The notes: generated by a model from the letters alone, not told the origin. Counted from the first letter of the stretch, positions 1 to 9,178 are shown. The stretch: 64,000 bases of DNA from Flavimaricola marinus (GCF_900184895.1 NZ_FXZK01000013.1:16723-80722), one strand, 5' to 3'. Made by a program: numbers and translations.

Positions 1-933
1 GGCGCGGGCCGCCGTTGCGATGTCGCGGATGCCCGAAGCGTGGAAGACTGGAATGTCGACCGCCGCCTTCACGCCGCTGGCCAGATGCAGGAACGGTGCG
101 GAGGGCCATGTCATGTCGGGCAGCATCCGTGCCAGATCGGGCTGCGTATCGCCCGTAGCCTGATAGACAGACAGGAAATCGATCAGCCCGCTCTGCGCGA
201 AGAGCTGGCACGCCTCGAGGCATTCGGCGACACCCATGCCGCCCTTTTGCATCTCGTCGCCCGAGATGCGGATGCCGACAACGAAATCGTCGCCAACGCC
301 GTCGCGGATCGCGGAGAGCACTTCGATCGGGAAACGTGCGCGGTTCTCGAGGCTGCCGCCGTAGGCGTCGGTGCGGCGGTTGGTGACCGGGGAGAGGAAG
401 CTGTCCAACAACTGATGCGCCGCCATCATCACTTCGATGCCGTCGAGTCCGCCCCGCTTGGCGCGCATCGCCGCTGCGACAAAATCGCCGCGCACCCGGG
501 CGAAATCGAAATCCTCCATCTCCTTTGCAAAGGACCTGTGCGCGATCTCGCGAGAATAGGACGGGGAGATCAGCGGCAAGCCATTCGCCCCACGCCAGCC
601 GCCACGACGGCCCATATGAGTGATTTGCACCATGATCGCTGCTCCGTGGCCCTTTACCGTCTCGGCCATCTTTTCGAGGTGAGGCACGACGCGGTCGGCG
701 CCCATGTCGATCTGACTGAAGGCAAGCGGGCTGTCGGGCGCCACGGAGGAGGAACCTCCGAAGATCGTGAGGCCGAGGCCGCCCTTGGCTTTTTCGCCGT
801 GATAGAGACGGTAGGTTTCGCCCGGCATCCCGTCCTCGGCCAGATGCGAGGCATGCCCGGTGCTGAACACGCGGTTGCGCAGCGTGATGTGCCGCAGCTT
901 CAGCGGCTTGAGTAGTGCGTTCGTGTCAGTCAC
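1..933 (-). CDS. NADH:flavin oxidoreductase, old yellow enzyme family (partial, 3' end outside window)
   Basis: The minus strand reads open from a GTG at 933 to the window edge (311 codons, no stop). The protein is the FMN-binding TIM barrel of the old yellow enzyme/trimethylamine dehydrogenase family. It opens with a typical LLKPLKLRHITLRNRV segment and carries the family signature around residues 165-195 (HQLLDSFLSPVTNRRTDAYG, then GSLENR). Family members reduce enones or oxidatively demethylate amines. The substrate cannot be read from sequence. Members of about 650-690 residues carry a C-terminal FAD/NAD domain, which would lie outside the window. The GTG start follows an AGGACGG ribosome site and sits 28 bases after the kinase stop, so it is probably co-transcribed with that kinase. 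An N-demethylase role on N-methylated amino acids is possible but is inference. Confidence 0.85.
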   Translation of the reverse strand, partial: MTDTNALLKPLKLRHITLRNRVFSTGHASHLAEDGMPGETYRLYHGEKAKGGLGLTIFGGSSSVAPDSPLAFSQIDMGADRVVPHLEKMAETVKGHGAAIMVQITHMGRRGGWRGANGLPLISPSYSREIAHRSFAKEMEDFDFARVRGDFVAAAMRAKRGGLDGIEVMMAAHQLLDSFLSPVTNRRTDAYGGSLENRARFPIEVLSAIRDGVGDDFVVGIRISGDEMQKGGMGVAECLEACQLFAQSGLIDFLSVYQATGDTQPDLARMLPDMTWPSAPFLHLASGVKAAVDIPVFHASGIRDIATAARA

Positions 934-961
934 ATCGGGTCCGTCCTGCTGGATGTCGGGA

Positions 962-1840
962 TCATGGGTGCACCACCGGCGGGGCGGCATAGATCTCGTC
1001 AATGGTCATGGCGTGGCTCTCGTCGATCTCTGTCGGCGCCGGATGGCCAAAGCCGCCCAGATGGCCGCAGGTCTGCGCGGCCGCCTGCGCCGCCGCCGCA
1101 AGAATGGCACCCGGCGCCTCGCCCCGAAGCAGGCCGACGAGGGTGCGTGCTATGAATGTGTCTCCGGCCCCGAGCGTATCGACCACCTGCGTCGGTGCGG
1201 CTGGTGCCTCGGTGGTGCTCTCGGGCCCCACGAGGACGGCGCCCGCCTCGCCGCGGGTGATCAGGCACCAAATAGCGCCGCTTTGCCGCGCTGCCCGCGC
1301 AAGCGACAGGCCGCTTTGTGCATCGAGATCGCCGCCCGAAAAGCTCGCCAGATAGCACAGGGGCGCGATCGAGGCGATCATTTCAAAGGTACGAACCGTC
1401 GCGAAGTCATAGGACAGGCGCGCGCGGTCGGCAAAATCGGCCAGATGGCCGTCGACATGGCTCGACCGGCCCGTGTGTACCGCATCGGCGCCGGCGATGC
1501 GCACCAGATCATCGGCGCGCGGCGCGATGATGGACACCCCCAGATCGGCGCGCAGAAACTCGCGTTCGCCGTCCCGGTTGCCTATGACGCAGAACGCGGT
1601 TCGTCCGGGCAGGCTTCGCAGACCCGAAACGTCGACACCCTCGGCGACCAGTGAGGCGCGAATATGCCGTCCTGCGGCGTCGTCGGCCACGGCACCGTGG
1701 TAGCTTGCACGGGCCCCGAAGCGCTGCGCGAACACCGCGTGGTTGAGAGCGTTGCCGCCGGGAAACATCCGGTCATGATCTGCGTAGCAGTCCACCACAT
1801 TGTCCCCGAAGGCGATGATTTCAGGCTTGGGGATGGTCAT
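962..1840 (-). CDS. PfkB-family sugar kinase, fructoselysine 6-kinase (FrlD)-like
   Basis: A 292-residue ribokinase/PfkB-fold kinase. The N terminus has FGDNVVDCY and FPGGNALNHAV, which match the GDNxxD and GGNAxNxAV signatures of FrlD. The C-terminal DTLGAGDTF near residue 226 is the ATP/anion-hole motif with the catalytic Asp. FrlD phosphorylates fructosyl-amino acids at C6, and the product is cleaved by a SIS-domain deglycase. Such a SIS gene is divergently transcribed 151 bp away, which supports this pairing. ATG at 1840 directly follows the shared promoter region. It is one of three FrlD-like kinases in the window. Exact substrate unknown. Confidence 0.85.
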   Translation of the reverse strand: MTIPKPEIIAFGDNVVDCYADHDRMFPGGNALNHAVFAQRFGARASYHGAVADDAAGRHIRASLVAEGVDVSGLRSLPGRTAFCVIGNRDGEREFLRADLGVSIIAPRADDLVRIAGADAVHTGRSSHVDGHLADFADRARLSYDFATVRTFEMIASIAPLCYLASFSGGDLDAQSGLSLARAARQSGAIWCLITRGEAGAVLVGPESTTEAPAAPTQVVDTLGAGDTFIARTLVGLLRGEAPGAILAAAAQAAAQTCGHLGGFGHPAPTEIDESHAMTIDEIYAAPPVVHP

Positions 1841-1864
1841 CAGGGGGTCCGCTCCAGTTAATTT

Positions 1865-1880
1865 GTGAGAACCTTCTCAC
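1865..1880. promoter_or_regulatory. Palindromic operator candidate, LacI type
   Basis: GTGAGAACCTTCTCAC has seven-base arms around a CC centre. It lies between the divergent kinase (962-1840) and SIS (1992-2996) genes. A close match, GCGAACGTTCTC, lies upstream of the amino acid binding protein at 7642-7661. LacI-family proteins bind such even palindromes, and a LacI-family gene lies at 7838-8935. That this regulator binds here is inference. Confidence 0.55.
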
Positions 1881-1991
1881 TCGGGCATCACATATGTCAA
1901 GGGGTCGATTTCGAAGGCGCCAACTCTTGACTCGAGCCTGTGAAACGACTTAACACGTCTTATAACGTCTTCTCCGATAAGGACCCGCTCC

Positions 1992-2996
1992 ATGACCACT
2001 CCCGCTCTCGACAATGGCGTCGCCGCAGCCCTTTCCCTCATCGACGGCCGCAAGATCGACCACGTCTTCTTCGTCGCCTGCGGCGGCTCGCTCTCGATCA
2101 TGCACCCGGCGAAGTTCATGCTCGACCAGTATTCCGCCGCCCTACCTTCGGACGTCTACAACGCCGCGGAATTCATCCACCGCGCGCCGAAGCGCCTGAC
2201 CGCGAATTCGCTGGTGATCCTGTGCTCGATGACCGGTACGACGCGTGAGACCGTCGCTGCGGCAAAGCACGCGGCCAACATCGGCTGCTTGACCATCGGG
2301 ATGTCGACACTGGCCGATTCGCCCCTGAGCGAGGCCTGCGACACCACAGTCGGCTTCGACGCGCCCTATACGACTGGCGTGCCGATCGACGCACTAAACA
2401 GCAATTACGCCCGCATCTACCAGCTCGTCCTCGGCCTCGCGAAGATCTTCGACGGTGTCGACAAGTTGGCACCACTGATGGATAGCCTCGGCAACCTTCA
2501 GGGCGTGATCGACAAGGCGCACGCACGCTTTGCACCGCTCTTCGACGACTACGCGCCGCAGTTGGCGAAGGAAGACGTGATCTACACCATGGCCAGCGGC
2601 GCGAACTTTGGTGCGGCCTATTCCTTTGCGATCTGCGTGCTGATGGAGATGCAGCGCATCAACAGCCAGGCGATCCACGCCAACGAATTCTTCCACGGCC
2701 CCTTCGAGGTCCTCGACAAGGACCGCGCCTTCATCCTGCTCAAGGGTCTCGATTCCACCCGTCCGCTCGAAGAGCGGGCCGAGGAATTCCTGCACCGCTT
2801 TGGAACGGGCGACAAGATCATGGTCCTCGACGCGGCAACCCTCGATTTCGACGGAATCGCGCCGGAATTCCGGGGCAATCTTGCACCGCTGGTCTTCTTC
2901 GACACGCTGTGGCGTTTCATCTACAAGGTCGCGGATTTGCGCGGCCTAGAAATGCTCGAAGGTCGCCGGTACATGAAGAAACTGTCGGATTATTAG
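1992..2996 (+). CDS. SIS-domain sugar isomerase/deglycase, FrlB-like
   Basis: A 334-residue protein with tandem SIS (sugar isomerase) folds. The phosphosugar loop VACGGS is near residues 28-33, a second Ser/Thr loop CSMTGTT at 78-84, and the HANEFFHGPFE motif near 228-238. That last motif and the length match fructoselysine-6-phosphate deglycase, which splits fructosamine 6-phosphates into glucose 6-phosphate and a free amino acid. The ATG follows AAGGACC. The gene is divergent from a FrlD-like kinase and is followed after 19 bases by a GntR regulator and then a cyclodeaminase-family gene, forming a + strand operon. It could act on another aminosugar phosphate instead, since AgaS-type proteins share the fold. 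Confidence 0.82.
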   Translation: MTTPALDNGVAAALSLIDGRKIDHVFFVACGGSLSIMHPAKFMLDQYSAALPSDVYNAAEFIHRAPKRLTANSLVILCSMTGTTRETVAAAKHAANIGCLTIGMSTLADSPLSEACDTTVGFDAPYTTGVPIDALNSNYARIYQLVLGLAKIFDGVDKLAPLMDSLGNLQGVIDKAHARFAPLFDDYAPQLAKEDVIYTMASGANFGAAYSFAICVLMEMQRINSQAIHANEFFHGPFEVLDKDRAFILLKGLDSTRPLEERAEEFLHRFGTGDKIMVLDAATLDFDGIAPEFRGNLAPLVFFDTLWRFIYKVADLRGLEMLEGRRYMKKLSDY

Positions 2997-3015
2997 GCGC
3001 TTGGGGGCGCACTTT

Positions 3016-3726
3016 ATGGAATATGAGAAGGGGGCGCCCCTTTATACCCAGGTGAAGCAACGGTTGGCCGAACGGATCGACGTGGGCGACCTCGCCGAGG
3101 GCGACTTCCTCCCCGCCGAGCCCGAACTCTGCGCCGAACTGAGCGTCAGCCGGATCACCCTGCGCCGCGCGGTCAAGGAACTGTGCGACGAGGGCTTGCT
3201 TATCCGCCAGCAAGGACGCGGCACCGTGGTGGCGCGAAAGAAGATGCAGCAGGCGTTGGTCTCGCTGTCGGGGTTTTCGGATATCCACGCCGAGGACGAC
3301 CGCAAGATCGAGCATGTGGTCTTAGCCGCCGATAGGGACCTTGCCGACCCGGCCGCGAAGGCGGTTCTGGGGCAGGATGCGCGACTTGCGCGGATCCTGC
3401 GGCTGATCACGCTCGATTCCCGGCCGCTGACCCTAGAGACCCTGTTCATCGACATCTACCGCCTGCCCGACGTCCTGAAGCCGGTCGCCGCCGGCGCCTC
3501 GTTCTTTCAGACACTGCGCCGTCTTGGCGGGCCAAAGCCTGCCGCGGCCGCGCGCACCCTCAACGTCGGCTTTGCCAGCGCGGCCGAGCGGCGTCACCTC
3601 GCCGTCGGGCCGACCCAGCCGGTTTACCGGATGGACAAGACCCTGTTCGATGCAGACGAGCGCCCGATCGCATGGTCGCGCCTCGTCACGCCCACCCATC
3701 TTGTCACCTATGCGCTTCGCAGTTGA
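3016..3726 (+). CDS. GntR/HutC-family regulator with UTRA domain
   Basis: A 236-residue regulator. Residues 1-70 form a GntR winged helix (PLYTQVKQRLAERI, then FLPAEPELCAELSVSRITLRRA). The rest is a UTRA effector domain, which in this family binds phosphorylated sugars or amines. The start at 3016 is preferred over a TTG at 3001 because it gives the canonical N terminus. It sits between the SIS gene and a cyclodeaminase-like gene. By analogy with FrlR/NagR it probably senses the phosphorylated intermediate and controls the local operon. Its operator was not identified; near-direct repeats of ACGTCTT at 1956-1973 are candidates. Confidence 0.85.
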   Translation: MEYEKGAPLYTQVKQRLAERIDVGDLAEGDFLPAEPELCAELSVSRITLRRAVKELCDEGLLIRQQGRGTVVARKKMQQALVSLSGFSDIHAEDDRKIEHVVLAADRDLADPAAKAVLGQDARLARILRLITLDSRPLTLETLFIDIYRLPDVLKPVAAGASFFQTLRRLGGPKPAAAARTLNVGFASAAERRHLAVGPTQPVYRMDKTLFDADERPIAWSRLVTPTHLVTYALRS

Positions 3727-3746
3727 AGCGCCAAACAGAGGTTCCC

Positions 3747-4694
3747 ATGCAGCTTGTCACCGCAGTAGACGTCCACGCCCTTCTGGACTATCCGTTCTTG
3801 ATCGACGCCTTGCGCGTTGCGCACCGCGAGGCGCCGCCCGAGGGGCAGCATCTGATCGGCACAGAGCCGGGCGGTGGCACGAATCTGTTCGTCACCCTGC
3901 TGGGCTGGAAGAAGGACGCCGCCATCGTCGTGAAGATGGTCGGCGTTTTTGCGGGCAACCTCAAGCTCAGCCCACCGCAGGCCTCGGTGCAGGGGCTGGT
4001 GGCAGTGTTCGATGCCGGTACGGGCACGCCGCGTCTGGTGGCTGACGGCGAGGCGATGACCTTTCGCAAGACGGCGGCGGACTCGGGCCTCGGTGCAGCG
4101 TTCCTCGCGCGTGACGACGCCGAGACCCTGCTGGTGGTGGGGGCCGGTGGCCTTGCGCCGCACGTGCTGGCCGCGCACCGGGCCGCGCGTCCGTCGATCC
4201 GCCGGGTGCTGATCTGGAACCGCACGCACGAACGGGCCGACGCACTGGCCGCCGCCACGTGCGAGCCTGGCCTCCAAGTACACGCCGTGACCGACCTCGA
4301 CGCAGCGGTGCCCGAGGCCGACATCATCTCATGCGTGACCATGGCGCGCGCGCCGCTGGTGAAGGGCGCGCTGCTGAAACCAGGCGCGCACCTCGATCTG
4401 GTGGGCGCCTACCTTCCCGACATGCGCGAGGCCGACGACGACGCGTTTCGCCGCGGCAGTGTGTTCGTGGACACGCGCAACGGCATGGAGGGATCGGGCG
4501 AAATCTCGGCCCCCGTCGCTGCAGGCGTCATCGGCTGGAACGCCGTGCGGGCAGATTTCTACGATCTGGCCAGCGGCCGCCACCCCGGCCGTACCTCGGC
4601 GGACGAGATCACAGTATGCAAAAACGTAGGCGGTGGCCACCTTGACCTCTTTACCGCAGAAGCGCTGATGCAGGCGCTCGAGCGGCGAGGCTGA
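3747..4694 (+). CDS. Ornithine cyclodeaminase/mu-crystallin family protein
   Basis: A 315-residue NAD(P)-binding protein. VVKMVGVFAGN near residues 55-65 and TFRKTAADSGLGAAFLAR near 108-125 match the substrate-binding segments of the family. The Rossmann motif VVGAGGLAPHVL follows at about 132-143, and HLDLVGAYLPDMRE is the usual late motif. The family includes ornithine cyclodeaminase, alanine dehydrogenase and ketimine reductases. Downstream of a deglycase it may process the amino acid released from an Amadori compound (inference). ATG at 3747 lies 20 bases after the GntR stop. It converges on the ABC transporter operon that ends at 4773. Confidence 0.85.
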   Translation: MQLVTAVDVHALLDYPFLIDALRVAHREAPPEGQHLIGTEPGGGTNLFVTLLGWKKDAAIVVKMVGVFAGNLKLSPPQASVQGLVAVFDAGTGTPRLVADGEAMTFRKTAADSGLGAAFLARDDAETLLVVGAGGLAPHVLAAHRAARPSIRRVLIWNRTHERADALAAATCEPGLQVHAVTDLDAAVPEADIISCVTMARAPLVKGALLKPGAHLDLVGAYLPDMREADDDAFRRGSVFVDTRNGMEGSGEISAPVAAGVIGWNAVRADFYDLASGRHPGRTSADEITVCKNVGGGHLDLFTAEALMQALERRG

Positions 4695-4772
4695 TACCGC
4701 CGCGCGCCTTCCCCAAGCGGTCAAGCGCGCAACGGGGCCGAGTCATTTGCTCGGGCGGGGCCGGTCAGGCCC

Positions 4773-5549
4773 TCAAACCGCCTGAGGCAGCACACGGGCC
4801 AGGAATTCGCGCGTCCGCTCGTGGCGGGGCGACGTCATGATCTCGCGCGGATTGCCCTGCTCGACGATCACTCCGCCTTCCATGAAGATCAGGTGATCGG
4901 CCACGTCGCGCGCGAACAGCATCTCGTGGGTGACGACGAGCATCGTCATCCCCTCCTCCGCCAGTTGCCGCATAGCCGCAAGCACCTCGCCCACGAGTTC
5001 GGGGTCGAGCGCCGATGTCGGCTCATCGAATAGAAGGAGTGCAGGCTTCATCGCCAGAGAGCGGGCGATGGCCACCCGCTGCTGCTGCCCGCCGGACAAC
5101 TGGCGGGGATAATAGTGCGCCCGGTCGGGCATGCCGACCTTTTCCAAGAGCGCCATGCCTTCGGCCTCGGCCTGATGGCGCGGGGTGCCCTTTACGATGA
5201 TCGGTGCCTCGGTGATGTTCTGCAGCGCCGTCTTGTGCGGGAACAGGTGAAAGCCCTGGAACACCATCCCCATCTTCTGCCGCTGGCGCGCCATTTCGTT
5301 GAACGACATCTCGTACAGCCGGTCGCCACGCCAACGCACGCCGACCGGTTCTCCTTGCAGGAAGATCGCGCCCCCTGTCGGCTTTTCGAGGTGGTTGAGG
5401 CAGCGCAACAGCGTGCTCTTGCCCGAACCGGAGGGTCCGACGATGCAGGTCACGTCGCCCTCGTTCACCGACAGGTCGATGCCCGACAGCACCTCGTGGT
5501 CTCCAAAGCTCTTTCGTAGACGCTCGACCTTCAGAAGCGGCATTGTCAT
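4773..5549 (-). CDS. Polar amino acid ABC transporter ATP-binding protein (GlnQ/HisP-like)
   Basis: A 258-residue ATPase. Walker [10 protein letters not shown] is near residues 39-47, the ABC signature LSGGQQQR near 151-158, Walker [13 protein letters not shown] and the switch His in VVTHEM follow. An extra loop ([13 protein letters not shown]) is typical of amino acid ATPases of the HisP group. The open frame runs far upstream, but the true start is the ATG at 5549 because it overlaps the permease stop by four bases (ATGA), a sign of translational coupling. It powers the importer made with the permease at 5546-6457 and the binding protein at 6710-7582. Confidence 0.93.
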   Translation of the reverse strand: MTMPLLKVERLRKSFGDHEVLSGIDLSVNEGDVTCIVGPSGSGKSTLLRCLNHLEKPTGGAIFLQGEPVGVRWRGDRLYEMSFNEMARQRQKMGMVFQGFHLFPHKTALQNITEAPIIVKGTPRHQAEAEGMALLEKVGMPDRAHYYPRQLSGGQQQRVAIARSLAMKPALLLFDEPTSALDPELVGEVLAAMRQLAEEGMTMLVVTHEMLFARDVADHLIFMEGGVIVEQGNPREIMTSPRHERTREFLARVLPQAV

Positions 5550-6457
5550 GCGGAGAACTCCTTCTGGCGGCGGAACGGGCGCATGTCGAATAGACGCTTC
5601 TGAAAGCTGCGCTTCGACGGCGGACTGCCTTCGGAGAGACGATGCTCGATCGCATGTTCGGCGAAGGTGAGAACGGTGGTCAGCACCAGATACCAGATCG
5701 TCGCCACCATAAGCAGCGGGATCGTCTGATATGTCCGTGCATAGACCATCTGCGCCGAGAACAGCAAGTCGGGCAGCGCAAGAACACTGACGAGAGAGGT
5801 GAATTTGAGCATCGAGATCGTGTCGTTGCCGATGGGTGGAATGACGATCCGCAGCGCCTGCGGCAGAACGATCCGGCGCAGGGTCTGCGAGCGGCTCATG
5901 CCGAGTGTGGCGGAGGCCTCGACCTGACCACCGCTGACCGCCTGGATTCCGGCGCGGATCATCTCGGCGGCATAGGCCGCTTCGGTAAAGGCAAGGCCGA
6001 GGATCGCCGCGCTGAACGGCGTGATGACCGCGTTGGTATCCCAGATGAACAACTTGGGTCCGAAGGGAATGCCGATCGAAAGATCGGGGTAGAGCAGGGC
6101 CAGATTGTACCAGAAGATCAGCTGCACCAAGGGCGGCACGCCTCGGAAGAACCAGATCCACGCCCAGGCGGCGCCCTGGAAAACCCGGCTGTCCGACAGC
6201 CGCATGATGGCGAGGACCACGCCGATTGAAAGGCCGATAACCATCGCCAGTACGGTCAGCAAAATGGTCATGCCGAGGCCGGACAGGATGCTCGGAGCGA
6301 ACATGTACTGCGCGACGACCGGCCACTGGATATTCTGGTTCGTCGCTAGGTTCTGCGCAAATAGCAGAGCAAAAACGATCAGGACGACGGCGCCGAACTG
6401 CTGGCCATAGCGGCGGACCGGAACGGGCGTCACATCGTGGATGTCGGGTCGGCTCAT
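5546..6457 (-). CDS. Polar amino acid ABC transporter permease
   Basis: A 303-residue inner-membrane protein. The first membrane segment is near residues 17-32, then several more from about 50. The EAA loop is [18 protein letters not shown] with the following Gly-rich coupling helix (ASATLGMS), as in the HisMQ family. The ATG at 6457 is chosen over an upstream ATG at 6583 because GAGGAGGG lies just before it and the longer form adds a low-complexity Arg/Pro stretch. Only one permease is present, so it probably works as a homodimer. About 250 bases and a strong hairpin separate it from the upstream binding-protein gene. Confidence 0.92.
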   Translation of the reverse strand: MSRPDIHDVTPVPVRRYGQQFGAVVLIVFALLFAQNLATNQNIQWPVVAQYMFAPSILSGLGMTILLTVLAMVIGLSIGVVLAIMRLSDSRVFQGAAWAWIWFFRGVPPLVQLIFWYNLALLYPDLSIGIPFGPKLFIWDTNAVITPFSAAILGLAFTEAAYAAEMIRAGIQAVSGGQVEASATLGMSRSQTLRRIVLPQALRIVIPPIGNDTISMLKFTSLVSVLALPDLLFSAQMVYARTYQTIPLLMVATIWYLVLTTVLTFAEHAIEHRLSEGSPPSKRSFQKRLFDMRPFRRQKEFSA

Positions 6458-6668
6458 CTGGCGGTGCCCTCCTCGGGGCGCACTGGCTGGATGGCTGCGT
6501 ATCAGGGCGCTTGCGCGCGCAACGGCAGCAAATCCGGACGGGGTTCGGCAAGGAACAGGGGGGCGGTAGCGGTATCTGGACATGCGCGCTGATCGACGGT
6601 TGCACGATCGCGGGACTCATCGGGAAAGGTTGCGCGCGCTTGCCGTCGCTTCCGGCGAGCGCGCGCCC

Positions 6669-6710
6669 AGCCATGAGGGGGCCCGCGCGACGGCGGGCGC
6701 CCTCATGGCT
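6669..6710 (-). terminator. Strong stem-loop just after the binding-protein gene
   Basis: Arms at 6669-6686 and 6693-6710 pair over 17 of 18 bases around a six-base loop (AGCCATGAGG ... CCTCATGGCT). It begins at the stop codon of the solute-binding protein and has no clear T run. Such structures between binding-protein and permease genes usually stabilise upstream mRNA or partly terminate transcription, so more binding protein than permease is made (inference). Confidence 0.7.
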
Positions 6711-7582
6711 CAGTTGCCCATGGTATCTTCAGGATTTTCGAGCGTGATAACGAGTGCCTCTTCCAGCATGCCGCTGTCGTCGAGGCCCCATTTGGCCATG
6801 ATCTCGACGTAGGTTCCGTCGTCGATCATCGTCTGGATCGCATCCGCCATCACCTGCGCCAGTGGATCACCCCGGCGCACGCCGATGTTGCTGTAGACAG
6901 GCTGCAGCACCAGATCGGACACGCGGAACTGGCCCGTCTGGGCCGCCAGATAGGCCATCTTGGCGGACGAGGCGAAGGTCGTTTCGGCTCGGCCCGACTG
7001 CACGGCGAGTTCGGCCGAATTCTGCGTCTGGTGCTGCTGGATGTCGACGGCTACGAGGCCGGCATCGACGCAGCTCTCCTGGCTCATCGTTTCCAGAAGC
7101 TGGTTGTCCCAACCGCCCGACAGGACGGCCACAGAGACGCCGCAGACGTCTTCTTCTGTGGCGATCTGCAACTCGCTCGACACGGGGATGGCGAAGGCGG
7201 TGCCGATCTTGCGTTGCGGAATGAAGTCGAGCTCGGTCAGCCGCTCGGGCGTGCTGCCGAACGACGAGAAGCCTGCGTCAAACCGGCGCGCCACGAGGCC
7301 GGGGATGATCGCGTCGAAACTGGTTGCGGTATAGGTGAACGGCACACCCAGACGCTCTTCCATTTCGTGAGCGATATCGACGCTCCAGCCGACGAGTTCG
7401 CCGTCATGCATAAATTCGTCTGGCGGCCAGTCGTTGAAAACCGCGGCGTCGATGCCGTCCCGGTACTCTTCGGGCAGCGCATCGTGCAGCGCCGGGATCA
7501 CGTCGGCCGAGGCCGGAAGTGCCGCGAGAATGAGGCCAAAGGCGGCAGGGGCCGCAATGGCAAAGGTCGAGCGAAGTCGCAT
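6710..7582 (-). CDS. Amino acid ABC transporter substrate-binding protein
   Basis: A 290-residue periplasmic protein of the SBP_bac_3 family. It starts with a Sec signal peptide ([20 protein letters not shown], cleaved after a PASA-type site). The body has the family pattern [18 protein letters not shown] and a late [22 protein letters not shown] segment. ATG at 7582 is chosen because AAGGAGAAG lies eight bases upstream; an ATG at 7612 lacks this and would spoil the signal peptide. It is the first gene of the operon, with a palindromic operator candidate 60 bases upstream. The ligand is probably an amino acid or amino-acid sugar conjugate, given the surrounding Amadori-type genes. Confidence 0.92.
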   Translation of the reverse strand: MRLRSTFAIAAPAAFGLILAALPASADVIPALHDALPEEYRDGIDAAVFNDWPPDEFMHDGELVGWSVDIAHEMEERLGVPFTYTATSFDAIIPGLVARRFDAGFSSFGSTPERLTELDFIPQRKIGTAFAIPVSSELQIATEEDVCGVSVAVLSGGWDNQLLETMSQESCVDAGLVAVDIQQHQTQNSAELAVQSGRAETTFASSAKMAYLAAQTGQFRVSDLVLQPVYSNIGVRRGDPLAQVMADAIQTMIDDGTYVEIMAKWGLDDSGMLEEALVITLENPEDTMGN

Positions 7583-7641
7583 GCAATCTTCTCCTTTTGG
7601 CGTCTGGCTCAACTGTCAAGAGAATCAGCCGGACAATACTA

Positions 7642-7661
7642 CTATGCGAACGTTCTCATAG
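7642..7661. promoter_or_regulatory. Palindromic operator candidate, LacI type
   Basis: CTATGCGAACGTTCTCATAG is a 20-base palindrome with one mismatched pair. It lies between the binding-protein gene and the divergent LacI gene. Its core agrees with the palindrome at 1865-1880, so both promoters are probably controlled by the same repressor, most simply the adjacent LacI protein. Confidence 0.6.
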
Positions 7662-7837
7662 TTCCTATCCTCGCGTCAATAGGGGCGTGGATGTGCCGCG
7701 TGTAAGGGAATGAGATCCGGTCGAAACGTGTCCAAAGGCAAGACCTGCTTGACACATTCTCAGTGGCATCTTCGAGGTCGCCTTGGGCCGGCAGAGGTGC
7801 TACCGCAAGCGCGGATGGTCGAGGAAGGCACTTGTTC

Positions 7838-8935
7838 ATGAACGAAGAACGTAAGGCGACGATCACGGATGTAGCCCGCAGGGCCGGCGTCAGCACGGCG
7901 ACTGCGGGCCGTGTCCTAGGGGGCTATGGGTACAGCAGCACCGAAATGAAGACGCGGGTGCAGGATGCGGCGACGGCCCTCGGCTACAGTCCCAACCTCT
8001 TGGCCCGCAGCCTGATCACCGGTCTGACCCGCACGATCGGCTTTGTCGCGGGCGATATCCAGAGCCCATTCTATGCCAAGATCCTGCGTGGCATTTCCGA
8101 CGCGGCGGACGAGGCAGGATTTGCGCTGCTCATCACCAACAGCGACGAGACCATCGAGCGCGAGGTGGACGCAATCCGGCTCTTGCGCGAGAAACAGGTA
8201 GACGGGATGATCGTCTCTCCCTGCGATACCCAGAGGTCGCCGCACCTGCGCGATGCCGCAGCGGCGACACCGCTCGTTCTCATAGACCGGCAGGTCCGCG
8301 GCCTCGATGTCGACAGCATCGGTGTCGACAATGTCGAAGCGGTGCAGACCGGGATCGCCCGGCTGATCGAAAGGGGCCACCGCCGCATCGGAATGGTGGC
8401 CGAGTTGCAATCGACGCGCCCCGACGAGCTGGCAACCTTTGTTTCGGGTATCTGCGCCGATCCCGCCACCGACGTCTCCACCCTCTACCCCAGTTGGCAG
8501 CGTCTTGCAGGCTTCGTCCGCGCCCATACTGCGGCTGGCGTACCCGTCGATCTTTCGCTGATCGCTCAGGTGGGCGATTATTCTATGGAAGAGGCCGAAC
8601 GTCAGGCGCGCGCGATGCTGGCGCGATCCGACCGGCCCTCGGCTCTGTTCACCGCCGACGGCCTAATGACGGAAGGCACGATGCACGCCATTACCGCCTG
8701 CGGGCTGCGGATTCCAGACGATCTTTCCCTCGTCGGCTTCGACGAACTCGACTGGATGGCCTTTGTTTCTCCCGGTATAGACGCGATCGCACAGCCGCGC
8801 CGGTTGATGGGACAGCGGGCCACACAGATGCTCATCGAGCGGATGGACCAGGCCGATCTCGCGCCGCGCAAGCTGACGCTGGCGGCGCGGCAGATCCTGC
8901 GCGGCTCAGTCCGTACAGTCACACCAACTGGCTGA
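7838..8935 (+). CDS. LacI-family transcriptional regulator
   Basis: A 365-residue repressor. Residues 5-55 are the LacI headpiece (ATITDVARRAGVSTATAGRVL, then a hinge ending NLLARSL). The remainder is a periplasmic-binding-like effector domain beginning TRTIGFVAGDIQSPFY and ending with VGFDELDWM and a conserved RILxG-type end (RQILRGS). The ATG at 7838 gives a normal LacI N terminus. It is divergent from the amino acid transporter. Two palindromes with the GAGAAC..TTCTC pattern, at 1865 and 7642, mark its likely regulon. Effector unknown; a sugar or sugar-amino acid is likely. Confidence 0.9.
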   Translation: MNEERKATITDVARRAGVSTATAGRVLGGYGYSSTEMKTRVQDAATALGYSPNLLARSLITGLTRTIGFVAGDIQSPFYAKILRGISDAADEAGFALLITNSDETIEREVDAIRLLREKQVDGMIVSPCDTQRSPHLRDAAAATPLVLIDRQVRGLDVDSIGVDNVEAVQTGIARLIERGHRRIGMVAELQSTRPDELATFVSGICADPATDVSTLYPSWQRLAGFVRAHTAAGVPVDLSLIAQVGDYSMEEAERQARAMLARSDRPSALFTADGLMTEGTMHAITACGLRIPDDLSLVGFDELDWMAFVSPGIDAIAQPRRLMGQRATQMLIERMDQADLAPRKLTLAARQILRGSVRTVTPTG

Positions 8936-8963
8936 CCGGCGGGCTTGGCACATTCCACTCGCG

Positions 8964-9178
8964 CTACCGGTAGCTGGTCAGCGCCAGTCTGTGCCGCCAG
9001 CCGTCCGAACCGCGCTTCCGACGGTCGTCCAGCGCGCCTATCCGGCCGGCGACACGGACGACACGAGCGGCATCGCCGGGCTCAGCTGTTCGCCAATCGT
9101 CAAGAACTGCGGCTTCTCGCGGCTCTCCCATTGGCCCGGTCGACAGATAATCCGGCTCCTTTCGCGTTGCCCTTGAAT
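8964..9178 (-). pseudogene. Remnant of a DUF1612-type gene
   Basis: The minus strand encodes an uninterrupted stretch containing EPDYLSTGPMGEPREAAVLD, VAGRIGALDD and KRGSDGWRHRLAL. These align closely with residues 39-98 of the intact DUF1612 protein at 23599-24666 (EPDYLPPGPRAEPREAEVLD, VAGRVGALDD, KRGPEGWRHRLAL). Nucleotide similarity runs from about 8981 to 9166. Both flanks are lost and the frame stops at TAG 8964-8966. It is a fragment of a second, divergent copy and encodes nothing functional. It lies between the LacI gene and the end of the next operon. Confidence 0.85.

Noticed and set aside
40..915. Long plus-strand open frame opposite the partial oxidoreductase
   Set aside because: Its product has no family features, while the minus strand encodes a clear old yellow enzyme over the same bases.
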